Made by a program: the position numbers and the translations under genes
Part shown: piece after piece, positions 15,644 to 23,465 of the stretch
Numbering within the stretch: the stretch's first letter is position 1
How the letters are laid out: every line of letters begins with the position of its first letter
Notes under the pieces: model-generated
Databases searched by the model: none
Told to the model about the DNA's origin: nothing
What the model saw: only the letters and a program-made list of their open reading frames with translations
NCBI GenBank assembly: GCA_964446955.1
Contig: CAYUQJ010000001.1
Location: 310,001 to 374,000 of the forward strand
Origin: Leptolinea sp964446955
Lineage (GTDB): Bacteria > Chloroflexota > Anaerolineae > Anaerolineales > Anaerolineaceae
Length of the DNA stretch: 64,000 nucleotides
Reading direction: 5' to 3'

Positions 15644-15973
15644 ATGCTATCAACATTATCTGTAGCCGAATTGGTCAGCACTTTCGTACCAATCTCACGG
15701 TTCAACAGAGGCGAAGCCAAGAAAATTTTTGACGAAGTCAGGGAGACCGGTTTCAAAATTGTGCTAAAAAACGACGTGCCGGAGTGTGTTTTGCTCGCAC
15801 CTGAACGATATGACCAGATCATTGAAATACTGGAAAACTGCGAATTACAGGCTCTAGCTGAAAAACGCATAGCCCACGAAGAACCCGGAAAGAATTTGAC
15901 CCAGGAAGAGGTAATGCGGAAGTACGGAATTACACAGGAAGATCTCAACAATACGGAGGTGAACATAGGTTGA
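15644..15973 (+). CDS. Antitoxin, Phd/YefM-like
   Basis: A 109-residue protein with GGAGG 6 bases before ATG. Residues 15-65 (FVPISRFNRGEAKKIFDEVRE through VLLAPERYDQIIEILEN) follow the Phd/YefM pattern: a DNA-binding N-terminal fold ending in the APERYDQI-type helix. The C-terminal tail (EEVMRKYGITQEDL) would wrap the toxin. It neutralises the toxin encoded just downstream and represses the operon, helping stabilise the island. Confidence 0.85.
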   Translation: MLSTLSVAELVSTFVPISRFNRGEAKKIFDEVRETGFKIVLKNDVPECVLLAPERYDQIIEILENCELQALAEKRIAHEEPGKNLTQEEVMRKYGITQEDLNNTEVNIG

Positions 15974-16291
15974 GTGAGCGGGAAGTCACGTAAAAAAACT
16001 GAAGCATTGCTGGATTTAGATGGATTAGATGGATCACAGAAAACGCCGGTTTTGAAAGCCATAGAGAAGGTGTCCGCAAATCCTCTCCCTAATACGGAGG
16101 GCGGCCTGGGGAAACCGCTTGGTAATCATCAAAACTCAAAACTGGCTAAATGCTGCAAGATTGCGCTAATTGATTTGGGATTGCGCGTGGTGTACCTGAC
16201 AGAAAGGGAAAGTAATACCATTGAAGTTTTCGCTATTTCCCACAGGCAAGATAGTATTATTTACCGAATGGCGCATAAGAGACTGACCTAG
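15974..16291 (+). CDS. RelE/ParE-family toxin (mRNA interferase), N-terminus uncertain
   Basis: The GTG at 15974 directly follows the antitoxin TGA, and 105 residues result. From residue 14 on it matches the RelE pattern: LDLDGLDGSQKTPVLKAI, then GKPLGN, GLRVVYLTERES and ISHRQDSIIYRMAHKRL. RelE toxins cleave ribosome-bound mRNA. The first dozen residues (SGKSRKKTEA) do not look like the usual first beta strand, and the GTG is 14 bases from GGAGG. In another frame TTG 15970 encodes SEREVT before a stop. A frameshift in the A7 run near 15995 is possible, which would make the toxin defective. Confidence 0.7.
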   Translation: MSGKSRKKTEALLDLDGLDGSQKTPVLKAIEKVSANPLPNTEGGLGKPLGNHQNSKLAKCCKIALIDLGLRVVYLTERESNTIEVFAISHRQDSIIYRMAHKRLT

Positions 16292-16306
16292 TAGTTCCGT
16301 AATTTA

Positions 16307-16332
16307 TGAGCCCGCTTCATTGTGCGGGCTCA
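16307..16332 (+). terminator. Terminator after the toxin gene
   Basis: TGAGCCCGC/GCGGGCTCA, 9-bp perfect stem with an 8-base loop, followed by TTTCATT. Lies 15 bases after the toxin stop codon. Confidence 0.75.
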
Positions 16333-16425
16333 TTTCATTGCGCTATCTATTTTCCACCAAAAAAGTATCCGGCTGTTGCCGTTAGCCTGGCTACGATAAG
16401 CCAGGCATATACCTTTCGCTCGTCA

Positions 16426-17388
16426 TTATCTCCGATTGTCCATCGGGTTTGTTCTTGAATGAGCTTCGTAGAGATCGTCTGTGACCAATGCCAGATAGCG
16501 GCTTATGACTTTGAGGCTGGAATGGCCAAGAATTCGTTGCAGACTGATCACGTCCATCCCATTCCTCAGACTGTTGATCGCGAACGCCCGGCGAAAGGAA
16601 TGAATGGGTGGGGTGCTTATTCCCGCTTGTTCGGAGCGGCGGCGAACGACCTGGCGAAGCCCTGCGTATGTCAGGCGCGTCCCGTCCTTCGTGATGAACA
16701 AGGCAGGCTCTTTGTCTTCTCCGCGCAGCTTCAAATACGCTCTCACATTCGCTCTGGTTTTCTTCCCGACAAATACAGTCCGCATCTTTCCCATTTTCCC
16801 GCGTTTCACCAATCCCGATTGTGTACTCAAATCCAAATCTTCTATGTTCAATGACAACAATTCTTGCGCCCGGCATCCGGTATCCAGGAGCATTGAGAAC
16901 AATGCCTGATCGCGTGCTCCCATAAGTGTCGCCTTATCGCAAATATCTATCAGCTTATCGATGTCCTCCAATGGGACAGGTGTAAGAGGCTCGATATCTA
17001 TGTGCGGCGCCTTTACTTTCAGATACGGGTTTCTGCCTTCCGGTTCGGCTTCGTCCCAATACCACTTGAGGAATGTCCGCAGCGTTCTGTATGCGATATG
17101 CCGTCCGCCCGGATTGTGGCCTTCGGCTTCGAGCTGGAGCATATATTCGCGGATGTCGTCCGGCGCGATCTGGCTGATCTGTTCGATCATTCGGCCAGCG
17201 CAAAAGCTGTTGAACCTCGCCAGGTTCTCTTTGTAATACTGGATTGTTCCCTTGACAGCGCCATTTGAGCGACGGCTGATGAGGAACCGATCGATCCAAA
17301 TTGGTATCAAATCACGCTTCTCAGGCCTGTTTTCTTTAGACAAATAAATGGAAGTATGTTGGTCTAAATCTAGGCGTTTTTCCATCAT
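16426..17388 (-). CDS. int: Site-specific tyrosine recombinase (island integrase)
   Basis: A 320-residue phage-type integrase. The N-terminal core-binding domain covers about residues 20-115 and the catalytic domain 135-320, with Arg173 (DTGCRAQEL), His263-x-x-Arg266 (HSFRR), His289 (LGHSS) and the nucleophile Tyr298 (ISRYLALV). It would integrate and excise the island at the tRNA-Arg repeats. ATG 17388 (or the adjacent ATG 17385) is chosen because AAAGGA lies just upstream; the longer frame runs into the attachment repeat. The gene ends at a GCCTGGCT/AGCCAGGC hairpin (16385-16406). Confidence 0.95.
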   Translation of the reverse strand: MMEKRLDLDQHTSIYLSKENRPEKRDLIPIWIDRFLISRRSNGAVKGTIQYYKENLARFNSFCAGRMIEQISQIAPDDIREYMLQLEAEGHNPGGRHIAYRTLRTFLKWYWDEAEPEGRNPYLKVKAPHIDIEPLTPVPLEDIDKLIDICDKATLMGARDQALFSMLLDTGCRAQELLSLNIEDLDLSTQSGLVKRGKMGKMRTVFVGKKTRANVRAYLKLRGEDKEPALFITKDGTRLTYAGLRQVVRRRSEQAGISTPPIHSFRRAFAINSLRNGMDVISLQRILGHSSLKVISRYLALVTDDLYEAHSRTNPMDNRR

Positions 17389-17823
17389 ATAAGGTCCTTT
17401 CTCTTGGTAGACCCTATATCTGGCGGTGAATTGGCTTCGATGCCCCCATATATTCTGATTTTTGCTTGGCACTTCTGTCATCCAATTGGAACCCACAACC
17501 AACAGCTTAGAAGGCTGGTGCTCTGTCCATTGCGCTACAGGGGCAAGCTATCGGAAAAACAATCCGTTACTATTATTGATAACCTTTCTAAGAATAATTA
17601 TAGTCGATTTGATTTTGTTGCGAATAGTTTAATCAAAATCTTTGTACAAGAATTCTATAAGAATTTTGAATTTATTCTTTTCCCTCCGTTAATTGTTACT
17701 CTAAGGAGGAATGCCTAAACTAATTCATGACCTTTCAGTTTTGTAAATGTTTATCCCCAGAAAACTAACGATAATTAATGTATATAAAAACAATATCCTT
17801 TATCAAAGGGTGGTAAATATTAT
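17389..17823. other. Right end of the island and chromosomal junction, non-coding
   Basis: Contains the candidate arm site TATATCTGGCGG (17415-17426), the right attachment repeat (17489-17553) and then 270 bases of AT-rich chromosome. The latter is the original upstream region of tRNA-Arg; ATTATA (about 17597-17602, TATAAT on the minus strand) may be its former promoter. No gene seen. Confidence 0.6.
17489..17553. repeat. Right attachment repeat (attR), truncated tRNA-Arg
   Basis: Exact copy of 2188-2252. It keeps tRNA positions 1-56, but the last 17 bases (3' T stem and acceptor strand) are replaced by unrelated sequence, so no cloverleaf can form. It is a dead tRNA fragment. Confidence 0.92.
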
Positions 17824-18342
17824 ATGGAAAATAGCCAGTCAGATTTTATTGATAGCGAGAGGCAGGGTAATCAGGACCAGAATATATCAGGCGATCATTA
17901 CTGGAAGGCATTTTATTCTCATTCTTTTACAGCTCTATTTAACTGTGAAAACTGTAACCATGAGTTTGAGATAGATGGTTGGTTTTATAAGTTTGATACG
18001 GTTACCTGTCCCAAGTGCCAGACTTCTTATACTGGATTCTTTGGACGGGTGCTACCTACAAATCAATCCGATTGCATCGACATGGAGACTTTTGATGGGC
18101 AAAAAGTTCAAATCTCCTTAAAGTCTCATGGAAAGAGTTTTCCAGGGTTGGTGAACCATATAATTCTTGTACTCTCTTCAAAAGTTCACGATCAACAGGG
18201 AAAACTTTGGGGGATTATTGATTATTCGGTTGCTAAACCTCATATTCAATTGCTGGCGCAGATGTCTACTGATACTGTGAACCGATCGGAAAAGAGAGAA
18301 CCTGCCAAATCGAAGTCATTGTTATCAATGCTTTTTGGTTGA
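17824..18342 (+). CDS. Hypothetical protein with an N-terminal zinc ribbon
   Basis: A 172-residue cytosolic protein. Residues 42-75 contain CENCNHEF and CPKCQTSY, a four-Cys zinc ribbon. The rest (FDGQKVQISLKSHGKSFPG, then IILVLSSKVHDQQGKLWGIIDYSVAKP) looks like a beta-rich domain of unknown type, ending in a Ser/Lys-rich tail. The upstream GGTGG is 11 bases from ATG, a weak site. It is the first chromosomal gene right of the island and is closed by a strong terminator at 18362. Function unknown. Confidence 0.65.
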   Translation: MENSQSDFIDSERQGNQDQNISGDHYWKAFYSHSFTALFNCENCNHEFEIDGWFYKFDTVTCPKCQTSYTGFFGRVLPTNQSDCIDMETFDGQKVQISLKSHGKSFPGLVNHIILVLSSKVHDQQGKLWGIIDYSVAKPHIQLLAQMSTDTVNRSEKREPAKSKSLLSMLFG

Positions 18343-18361
18343 TATTTGAAAGACTAATGTG

Positions 18362-18391
18362 AAAAACGATCGCGTATGCGATCGTTTTTTT
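18362..18391. terminator. Bidirectional terminator between convergent genes
   Basis: AAACGATCGC/GCGATCGTTT, a 10-bp stem with a GTAT loop, flanked by A-run and T-run, so it works on both strands. The end of the minus-strand gene at 18390 overlaps its right edge. Confidence 0.85.
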
Positions 18392-18824
18392 ATGTTATTG
18401 GCCGAAGACCTTTATACACCTGGATTCCACCTATGGTTCGCAAGATTGTCTCCGCAGGTTTTCCAATTTCTTCTGAGAGCTGTTTCGGAGACATGGCCGT
18501 ATTTCCACGCGAGATGAGAACCCGGAATACAGCGTCTACCAGGGTGGTGTGATTGGTTAGAAAATCGGGTTGTTTGGCACAGTGAGTCATTAATGTGTCC
18601 TGAAGACCATCAACTATCTTTACTTCTGCTGTGATTGGATCCACCCAATCAATACTGGAACTCTCTTCCAGGTTTTCAAATAATGCTTGATGTTCCGGGC
18701 AGAGACAGCTATGTAGATAAATCCGCCAGTTGCCATCATGAGTTTTCCACCAATCAAAATCGATATGGAATGGGGTATCAACGGTTGGTTTTACCAGACT
18801 GAATTTCTTTGTTTCCGTCATCAT
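18390..18824 (-). CDS. Hypothetical protein, partner of the 529-residue protein
   Basis: A 144-residue protein, two regions visible: an N-terminal part with FDWWKTHDGNWRIYLHSCLC (aromatic-rich, Cys pair CLC) and a C-terminal helical part (VDAVFRVLISRGNTAMSPKQL then IGKPAETILRTIGG) that reads like a winged-helix or helix-turn-helix. Its start overlaps the last base of the upstream gene, so the two are translated together. I do not recognise the family. Confidence 0.6.
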   Translation of the reverse strand: MMTETKKFSLVKPTVDTPFHIDFDWWKTHDGNWRIYLHSCLCPEHQALFENLEESSSIDWVDPITAEVKIVDGLQDTLMTHCAKQPDFLTNHTTLVDAVFRVLISRGNTAMSPKQLSEEIGKPAETILRTIGGIQVYKGLRPIT

Positions 18825-20413
18825 TAATTCTCCTCATCCATATCCGCCATTCTAAAATACAGATCTCCCAGGTGGTTTGCCCATGACCGACTGTGTAATA
18901 TGGATAAGATCAATTGAGGCGGACAGCGGCGGATAAGATTAACAGCAGAATACAGCTCCTGTACATGTACATGTCCCTGTGGATTCAATTTTGCCTGTTC
19001 TCTCATTATCTTTTTTACCGTATTATCCATCGACTGCCTGGAATATTGACCCGTTTCCCATATTTTATCCAAAGCATCTGTGTCAGGAACAACAACTGCC
19101 ATCCGTTCGTCGAATGATCCGCTTACAAGCTGTTTTAACATTGCGAAGACAATCCCGCCATCCGCTCCGATAAGCGCAGTTCTTACCCATTCGCGGTTTG
19201 CCTTCTTTTTTCCGGCAGATATTCGAACTTCCCCCGGTTTTTCACCTCTTGAAATGGTTACAAAATTACCGGGGATAAGTTGAAGAGATTCATACCAATC
19301 ACGTAAACCGAATACATATTTGTGAGTTCTAACAACCCATCCTGAAATCTCTTCATTGCTATTGCTATCAATAAATTTAAATTGAACTCTTGGCGCCTCG
19401 TATGCTGAGGGGAACAATTTTCGGATAGCTTTTGTCATCGGCAATGTGCCGGCTCGCCAGTGTGGATAAATTAAACTTATCGTGACTTCATTCGGAGTTT
19501 CAACTTTACCGGAATCGGGTTCCAGTTCGTCCAGAACAGATGAGAGAAGCTGTGTGGTTAATTCCTCATCAACAGGTGCTGTATCAATTGACGGTGTTTG
19601 ATACCGAAGTGTGACAGGTGGTTGCCTCACACCTTCCGGTTCCTGTCTATGGAGGAACCAAAGGGTCTCTCCTGCAGGGCCCACCTCGTCAAAACGTTCA
19701 TCCTCTTCAAGTGCCAGGTTTAATGAAAACTCGGATAATTTGGAGTTGACGTCTGTCGGTAATTCGATTTGTTCCATAAGAGTTCGGGTAGGTAAAGGAC
19801 CCCCGTTAGCCATATCAAGTACCGCTTCTACCAGATTCAAATGCCCAATGTTGACATCAACAAGCAGTGCCCGGGGGAACCACCGTCCGGCTATTCTGAC
19901 AAGATCATCTGCATTTTCCAGGTTTGTCGTAACTTCCTGGTTAATCACGTCGCCATATTCTTGTAAAATGGCATCAGGGTTAAAATCCGGATCGCTCTCA
20001 TCAATCTTAAGTGGTTCATTAAGTACATGCTCATTCAAGTTTGACGCAAATAGATGTATTCTGTCATCATCGAATTTCACTGTAAGAACATCAAAATCTG
20101 GAAGATTCGGATTATTGGATTTTCTGACGTCTGTTACCGTCCCTTTTTTCCATGATAAAGCGGGGAAGATCAGTACATCTTCGATTTTGTAGATATCACC
20201 CGGCCGATATTGTTTTCCATTAGCCGGTTTCCGATTTATTAATGTCTCAATTGCCAGTTTTACCCGATTCGTTATGAGAGCTTTTGTTAATTCTTCGGCT
20301 GTTTGAGGAATTTCAATTTCCAGTAAGTGGTTATACAGGAATTCAAGATCCTGGTCAGTGAATGTGAAATTTTTCCAGTAATCATCCTGCAGGGTTAGAC
20401 TATTTTGTCCCAT
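18824..20413 (-). CDS. Large hypothetical protein (529 residues)
   Basis: Acidic, soluble, without signal peptide or membrane segments. The first 75 residues are helical (FTDQDLEFLYNHLLEIEIPQTAEEL), followed by an SH3-like beta segment (YRPGDIYKIEDVLIFPAL, WKKGTVTDVR) and, further on, helical repeats and a second beta-rich block (VQFKFIDSNSNEEISGW). LYNHLLE plus PQTAEEL is reminiscent of proteins that pair with nucleic-acid or helicase factors, but this is only an impression. It forms an operon with the 144-residue partner at 18390 (1-bp overlap). Confidence 0.6.
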   Translation of the reverse strand: MGQNSLTLQDDYWKNFTFTDQDLEFLYNHLLEIEIPQTAEELTKALITNRVKLAIETLINRKPANGKQYRPGDIYKIEDVLIFPALSWKKGTVTDVRKSNNPNLPDFDVLTVKFDDDRIHLFASNLNEHVLNEPLKIDESDPDFNPDAILQEYGDVINQEVTTNLENADDLVRIAGRWFPRALLVDVNIGHLNLVEAVLDMANGGPLPTRTLMEQIELPTDVNSKLSEFSLNLALEEDERFDEVGPAGETLWFLHRQEPEGVRQPPVTLRYQTPSIDTAPVDEELTTQLLSSVLDELEPDSGKVETPNEVTISLIYPHWRAGTLPMTKAIRKLFPSAYEAPRVQFKFIDSNSNEEISGWVVRTHKYVFGLRDWYESLQLIPGNFVTISRGEKPGEVRISAGKKKANREWVRTALIGADGGIVFAMLKQLVSGSFDERMAVVVPDTDALDKIWETGQYSRQSMDNTVKKIMREQAKLNPQGHVHVQELYSAVNLIRRCPPQLILSILHSRSWANHLGDLYFRMADMDEEN

Positions 20414-20479
20414 TGGCTATTTCTATTCTCCTGCTTCAAGAAAATTCAGGCAAATTATTATACCGTAGCTTGATTAATC

Positions 20480-21871
20480 TCATGGGTAGGTGTTCTCGAG
20501 CCATTGAACCGGATTGACACGAACCCCATTCGCCCATATTTCCCAGTGGAGGTGCGGTCCCGTTACACGTCCTGTTGCGCCGATAATACCAATCAATTGC
20601 CCGGGTTCAACATGATCGCCAACCTTGACCTTGATTTCTGCCTGATGACCGTATCCAGAATAAATTCCCAGGCCATGGTCAATATAAGTCGCATTTCCCA
20701 GCGCGGTCAGCGGACCGGTAAAAACGACGGTTCCGGCGGCTGGAGCATAAATATTTAAGTTGGCACAAACGCCATAATCGAGACCGCCGTGGTAATTGAT
20801 ATATGCTCCACCATTATAAATTCTACGAACACCAAATACCGATTTATAGCAGGGATCATCAACAGGATCGCGAAATTGTCCCGTCCAAAGTTGTTGAGGG
20901 GTAACTGGTGACGTAATCTGTTTTACAGTTTGCTCTTCTGGCTCTGTATATGCCGGATCGATGGTTTGGGGATCAACCGATAATGGGGGATCTTCAGGAT
21001 AAAACCCAGATTGGACAAGTACTTTTTGCGATACTTCAAACTTCGATGAATCCGTATCAGAAACAGAGATAGAAAAATCTACCAATCCAGGTTCCGTCAT
21101 CGCGCTGATTCCTTGTAATGCCACGTATCTTCCGTCAGCAGTCGGGAAGAAATGTAATTCCCTTCCGGAAAGGTTTCCGGTTAACTGAAGTCCCGGTTTG
21201 CCCGTTGCTGACACTTTGACAGTTTGCCCCTGAATGATCGGGAGTTTATCTAATTCAAGACTGGTTAAAAAAGGTAGAGCTCCAGTTTGTTGTTCAAGTT
21301 CGACATTGTTGCCGGAAAACAACAATGGGTGCGATTCGTTTGTCAGCCAGGATTGCTCTAGGTTATTTTGAAATATAAGCATCCAGGGATTTTGATTTGC
21401 CCTGGCAGCAGCTTCAATTAATGTTTCGCCTGGTTTCATGACGATGGTTTGATTTAAGGTGGTTTGTTCTGAAACCGGGAGGATCAAGCTTGAACCGGCG
21501 TAGATCTCTTCTGGACTTGTTATTTTGTTTAACTTTGTCAACATTGAAACTGGAAATTGATATTTGACGCTTAAGCTGGATAGACTAGCTCCCAGTGGGA
21601 TCGTTTCTGCTGTCAGATTGCCGGAGATGCCTTCGAGACCGGGAATAATAATTTGTTGTCCGGCGGATAATATGTTGGGATTTTCGATATTATTCGTGGT
21701 GATTATGTCGTCAATCGACACACCAAATTTGGACGCTATGACACCCAGAGTGTCCCCCGATTGAATTATGTAAGTTGGACCATTCTGAACATCTTGCGCG
21801 AAAACAGGAGCAATGGACATGTAAAACAGTGAAAAGCTCAAAGAAATAAAAAGAATAAAAAGTCTATTCAT
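20480..21871 (-). CDS. LysM and M23-family cell-wall metallopeptidase
   Basis: A 463-residue exported protein. A signal peptide (MNRLFILFISLSFSLFYMS, cut after VFAQ) is followed by a LysM domain (YIIQSGDTLGVIASKFGVS), two weaker LysM-like units, a linker, and a C-terminal M23 peptidase with HGGLDYG and HLHWE supplying the zinc ligands. It likely cleaves or remodels peptidoglycan crosslinks. I chose ATG 21871 because it opens the signal peptide; the frame runs 42 codons further without one. It overlaps the end of the DUF192 gene by 8 bp. Confidence 0.9.
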   Translation of the reverse strand: MNRLFILFISLSFSLFYMSIAPVFAQDVQNGPTYIIQSGDTLGVIASKFGVSIDDIITTNNIENPNILSAGQQIIIPGLEGISGNLTAETIPLGASLSSLSVKYQFPVSMLTKLNKITSPEEIYAGSSLILPVSEQTTLNQTIVMKPGETLIEAAARANQNPWMLIFQNNLEQSWLTNESHPLLFSGNNVELEQQTGALPFLTSLELDKLPIIQGQTVKVSATGKPGLQLTGNLSGRELHFFPTADGRYVALQGISAMTEPGLVDFSISVSDTDSSKFEVSQKVLVQSGFYPEDPPLSVDPQTIDPAYTEPEEQTVKQITSPVTPQQLWTGQFRDPVDDPCYKSVFGVRRIYNGGAYINYHGGLDYGVCANLNIYAPAAGTVVFTGPLTALGNATYIDHGLGIYSGYGHQAEIKVKVGDHVEPGQLIGIIGATGRVTGPHLHWEIWANGVRVNPVQWLENTYP

Positions 21872-22232
21872 ACTTGATTTCCAAAATGTCACCATAATTA
21901 TATTCATCAATTCTATCTGGATGAGTTTCAAGAATATAAGTTGCTCCTTCATTGGGAGCAGCAATAGTTTTCCACCGGCGGGCGTGTATTTTATCAATCA
22001 CTTTTCCGGCAGAATTTAACCAAAATATGGACAGATCCATATTCATAAAGAACATGTGGATGGCAGAATTGATCCTATCTTCAGATGGATTGATAAAAAA
22101 AAGACCGCCATTGGTGGGAATGTTCCTGGTGAACATTAACCCACGAAGCCTGGAAAAAAAATCTTTACAAATACCAAGTTCCAATGGTAAGGATTTATTG
22201 TTGGAAAGGTTTGTTATTTTTACCGACCGCAT
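21864..22232 (-). CDS. DUF192 family protein
   Basis: A 122-residue protein with the DUF192 core: GLMFTRNIPTNGGLFFI, then IHMFFMNMDLSIFWLN, GKVIDKI and ATYILE. No signal peptide is visible, although many family members are exported. Function is undefined in the family. The gene sits between a response regulator (15 bp upstream) and the M23 peptidase it overlaps. Confidence 0.85.
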   Translation of the reverse strand: MRSVKITNLSNNKSLPLELGICKDFFSRLRGLMFTRNIPTNGGLFFINPSEDRINSAIHMFFMNMDLSIFWLNSAGKVIDKIHARRWKTIAAPNEGATYILETHPDRIDEYNYGDILEIKYE

Positions 22233-22247
22233 TGATAATCATTGTGC

Positions 22248-22637
22248 CTAAAGTTCAATTTTGCCAGCGACTCGCTCGATGCTTGAAATTAGTTCATTCG
22301 GACTGAAGGGTTTACAAATATAATCATCCACCTTGGCAATGCGTAATCCCAGAACACGGTCAATCGCTTGAGCTTTTGCTGTAATAACTATAACAGGAAT
22401 ATTCCTGGTTTTCGCATGGGCTTTCATCTGTTGGTAGACATCCCACCCATCCAGATCAGGCATCATCAGATCAAGAAGTACCAGATCAGGTTGCTCAGCC
22501 ATAACCAGTTCCAGTCCTTTTACACCACCATCTGCGCCTGTAACTGAGTATCCGCGACGGCTCAAAATAAGTGTAACCAGATCGATCATATCAGGGTCGT
22601 CTTCGATATAAATGATCCTGTTTATCGTCGCAGGCAT
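22248..22637 (-). CDS. Single-domain response regulator (CheY-like)
   Basis: A 129-residue receiver domain without an output domain. Asp13/14 (YIEDDPD), phospho-acceptor Asp56 (LVLLDLMMPDLDGW), the Thr of VIVITAKAQ and a Lys in the CKPF motif are present. It is probably phosphorylated by a kinase elsewhere and acts through protein contacts. No kinase gene is near. Confidence 0.92.
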   Translation of the reverse strand: MPATINRIIYIEDDPDMIDLVTLILSRRGYSVTGADGGVKGLELVMAEQPDLVLLDLMMPDLDGWDVYQQMKAHAKTRNIPVIVITAKAQAIDRVLGLRIAKVDDYICKPFSPNELISSIERVAGKIEL

Positions 22638-22765
22638 ACGCTCTCCTCTTCTCCTATATTAAGTTTATCATAAGGTTATAAATGCGTTTTTGCTATATTA
22701 AATAGTATCTTTATTACGACTTTTTCACAATCGGGTATACTCATAACAGTTAATCAGGAGAGATT

Positions 22766-23464
22766 ATGGAGAAACAAAGAATATTAATAGTTGATGACCA
22801 TGAGGTAGTCCGAATAGGATTGCGGTCATTGCTACAACATCATCCGCAATTTGAAGTGGTGGGAGAAGCAGGGACTGCAAAGGAAGCAGTTGAAAGAGTC
22901 TCCCAATTACTGCCTGATGCTGTTTTAATGGATATTCGTTTACCGGGGACATCAGGTATTGAGGCCTGTGAAGAGATAACGCACACCTTTCCTAATACAA
23001 AGGTGATTATGCTCACCTCTTATGCAGAAGATGAAATGCTTTTTTCTGCCATACGGGCGGGTGCGTCTGGGTATGTTCTGAAGCAGATTGGTGGAGATGA
23101 TCTGGTAAAAGCACTTGAAGCCGTTGGACGCGGGGAAGCTCCTTTGGATCCGGCTATGACCAAACGGATATTCCAGGAAGTAAAGCGGGTTGTAAAACAA
23201 GAAGAAGCCTCGGCGTTTTCTCATTTATCGGACAATGAAAAGAAAGTCTTATTAAAAGTATCCGAAGGGAAAACCAACAGGGAGATCTCTAAGGAGTTAT
23301 TCCTGGGTGAGGGAACGATCCGTAATTATGTTTCAAGTATTCTCTCAAAATTGGGTGTAAGCAATAGAGCCGAAGCTGCTGCTTTTGCTGTTGAGCATAA
23401 TTTACGGGAATATATGCCGAAAGATTCTCTGGAGAAAACTGATTCGCGATCACACAATATTTGA
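22766..23464 (+). CDS. NarL/FixJ-type response regulator
   Basis: A 232-residue protein: receiver domain (Asp10-Asp11, phospho-acceptor Asp56 in VLMDIRLPG, Lys in VLKQI) and a C-terminal LuxR-type HTH (LSDNEKKVLLKVSEGKTNRE then GTIRNYVSSIL). It is an orphan of the DevR/LiaR type common in Chloroflexota. AGGAGAG precedes ATG by 6 bases, and a TATACT -10 lies at about 22735. Targets unknown. Confidence 0.93.
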   Translation: MEKQRILIVDDHEVVRIGLRSLLQHHPQFEVVGEAGTAKEAVERVSQLLPDAVLMDIRLPGTSGIEACEEITHTFPNTKVIMLTSYAEDEMLFSAIRAGASGYVLKQIGGDDLVKALEAVGRGEAPLDPAMTKRIFQEVKRVVKQEEASAFSHLSDNEKKVLLKVSEGKTNREISKELFLGEGTIRNYVSSILSKLGVSNRAEAAAFAVEHNLREYMPKDSLEKTDSRSHNI

Positions 23465-23465
23465 A

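Larger units (their letters stand above)
2188..17553. mobile_element. tRNA-Arg-bounded integrative element (genomic island) carrying type I-E CRISPR-Cas
   Basis: Two identical 65-bp direct repeats (2188-2252 and 17489-17553) enclose a 15.3-kb segment; only the left copy is part of an intact tRNA. A tyrosine recombinase gene (16426-17388) reads away from the right repeat, as is usual for integrases beside their attachment site. Cargo: an XRE regulator, CRISPR array, eight cas genes, an ORF-poor 1.2-kb region with a probable structured RNA, small unknown genes, a toxin-antitoxin pair and a second, broken integrase. There are no conjugation or replication genes, so it is either a non-conjugative integrative element or a decayed one. 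Element identity is inferred from repeats plus integrase. Confidence 0.85.

Noticed and set aside
17489..17553. A second functional tRNA-Arg gene
   Set aside because: The 3' half of the T stem and the acceptor strand are absent, so it is only the attachment repeat.
17702..17740. 11-codon peptide after AAGGAGG at 17703
   Set aside because: The ATG is only one or two bases from the Shine-Dalgarno sequence, too close for initiation, and the peptide has no features.
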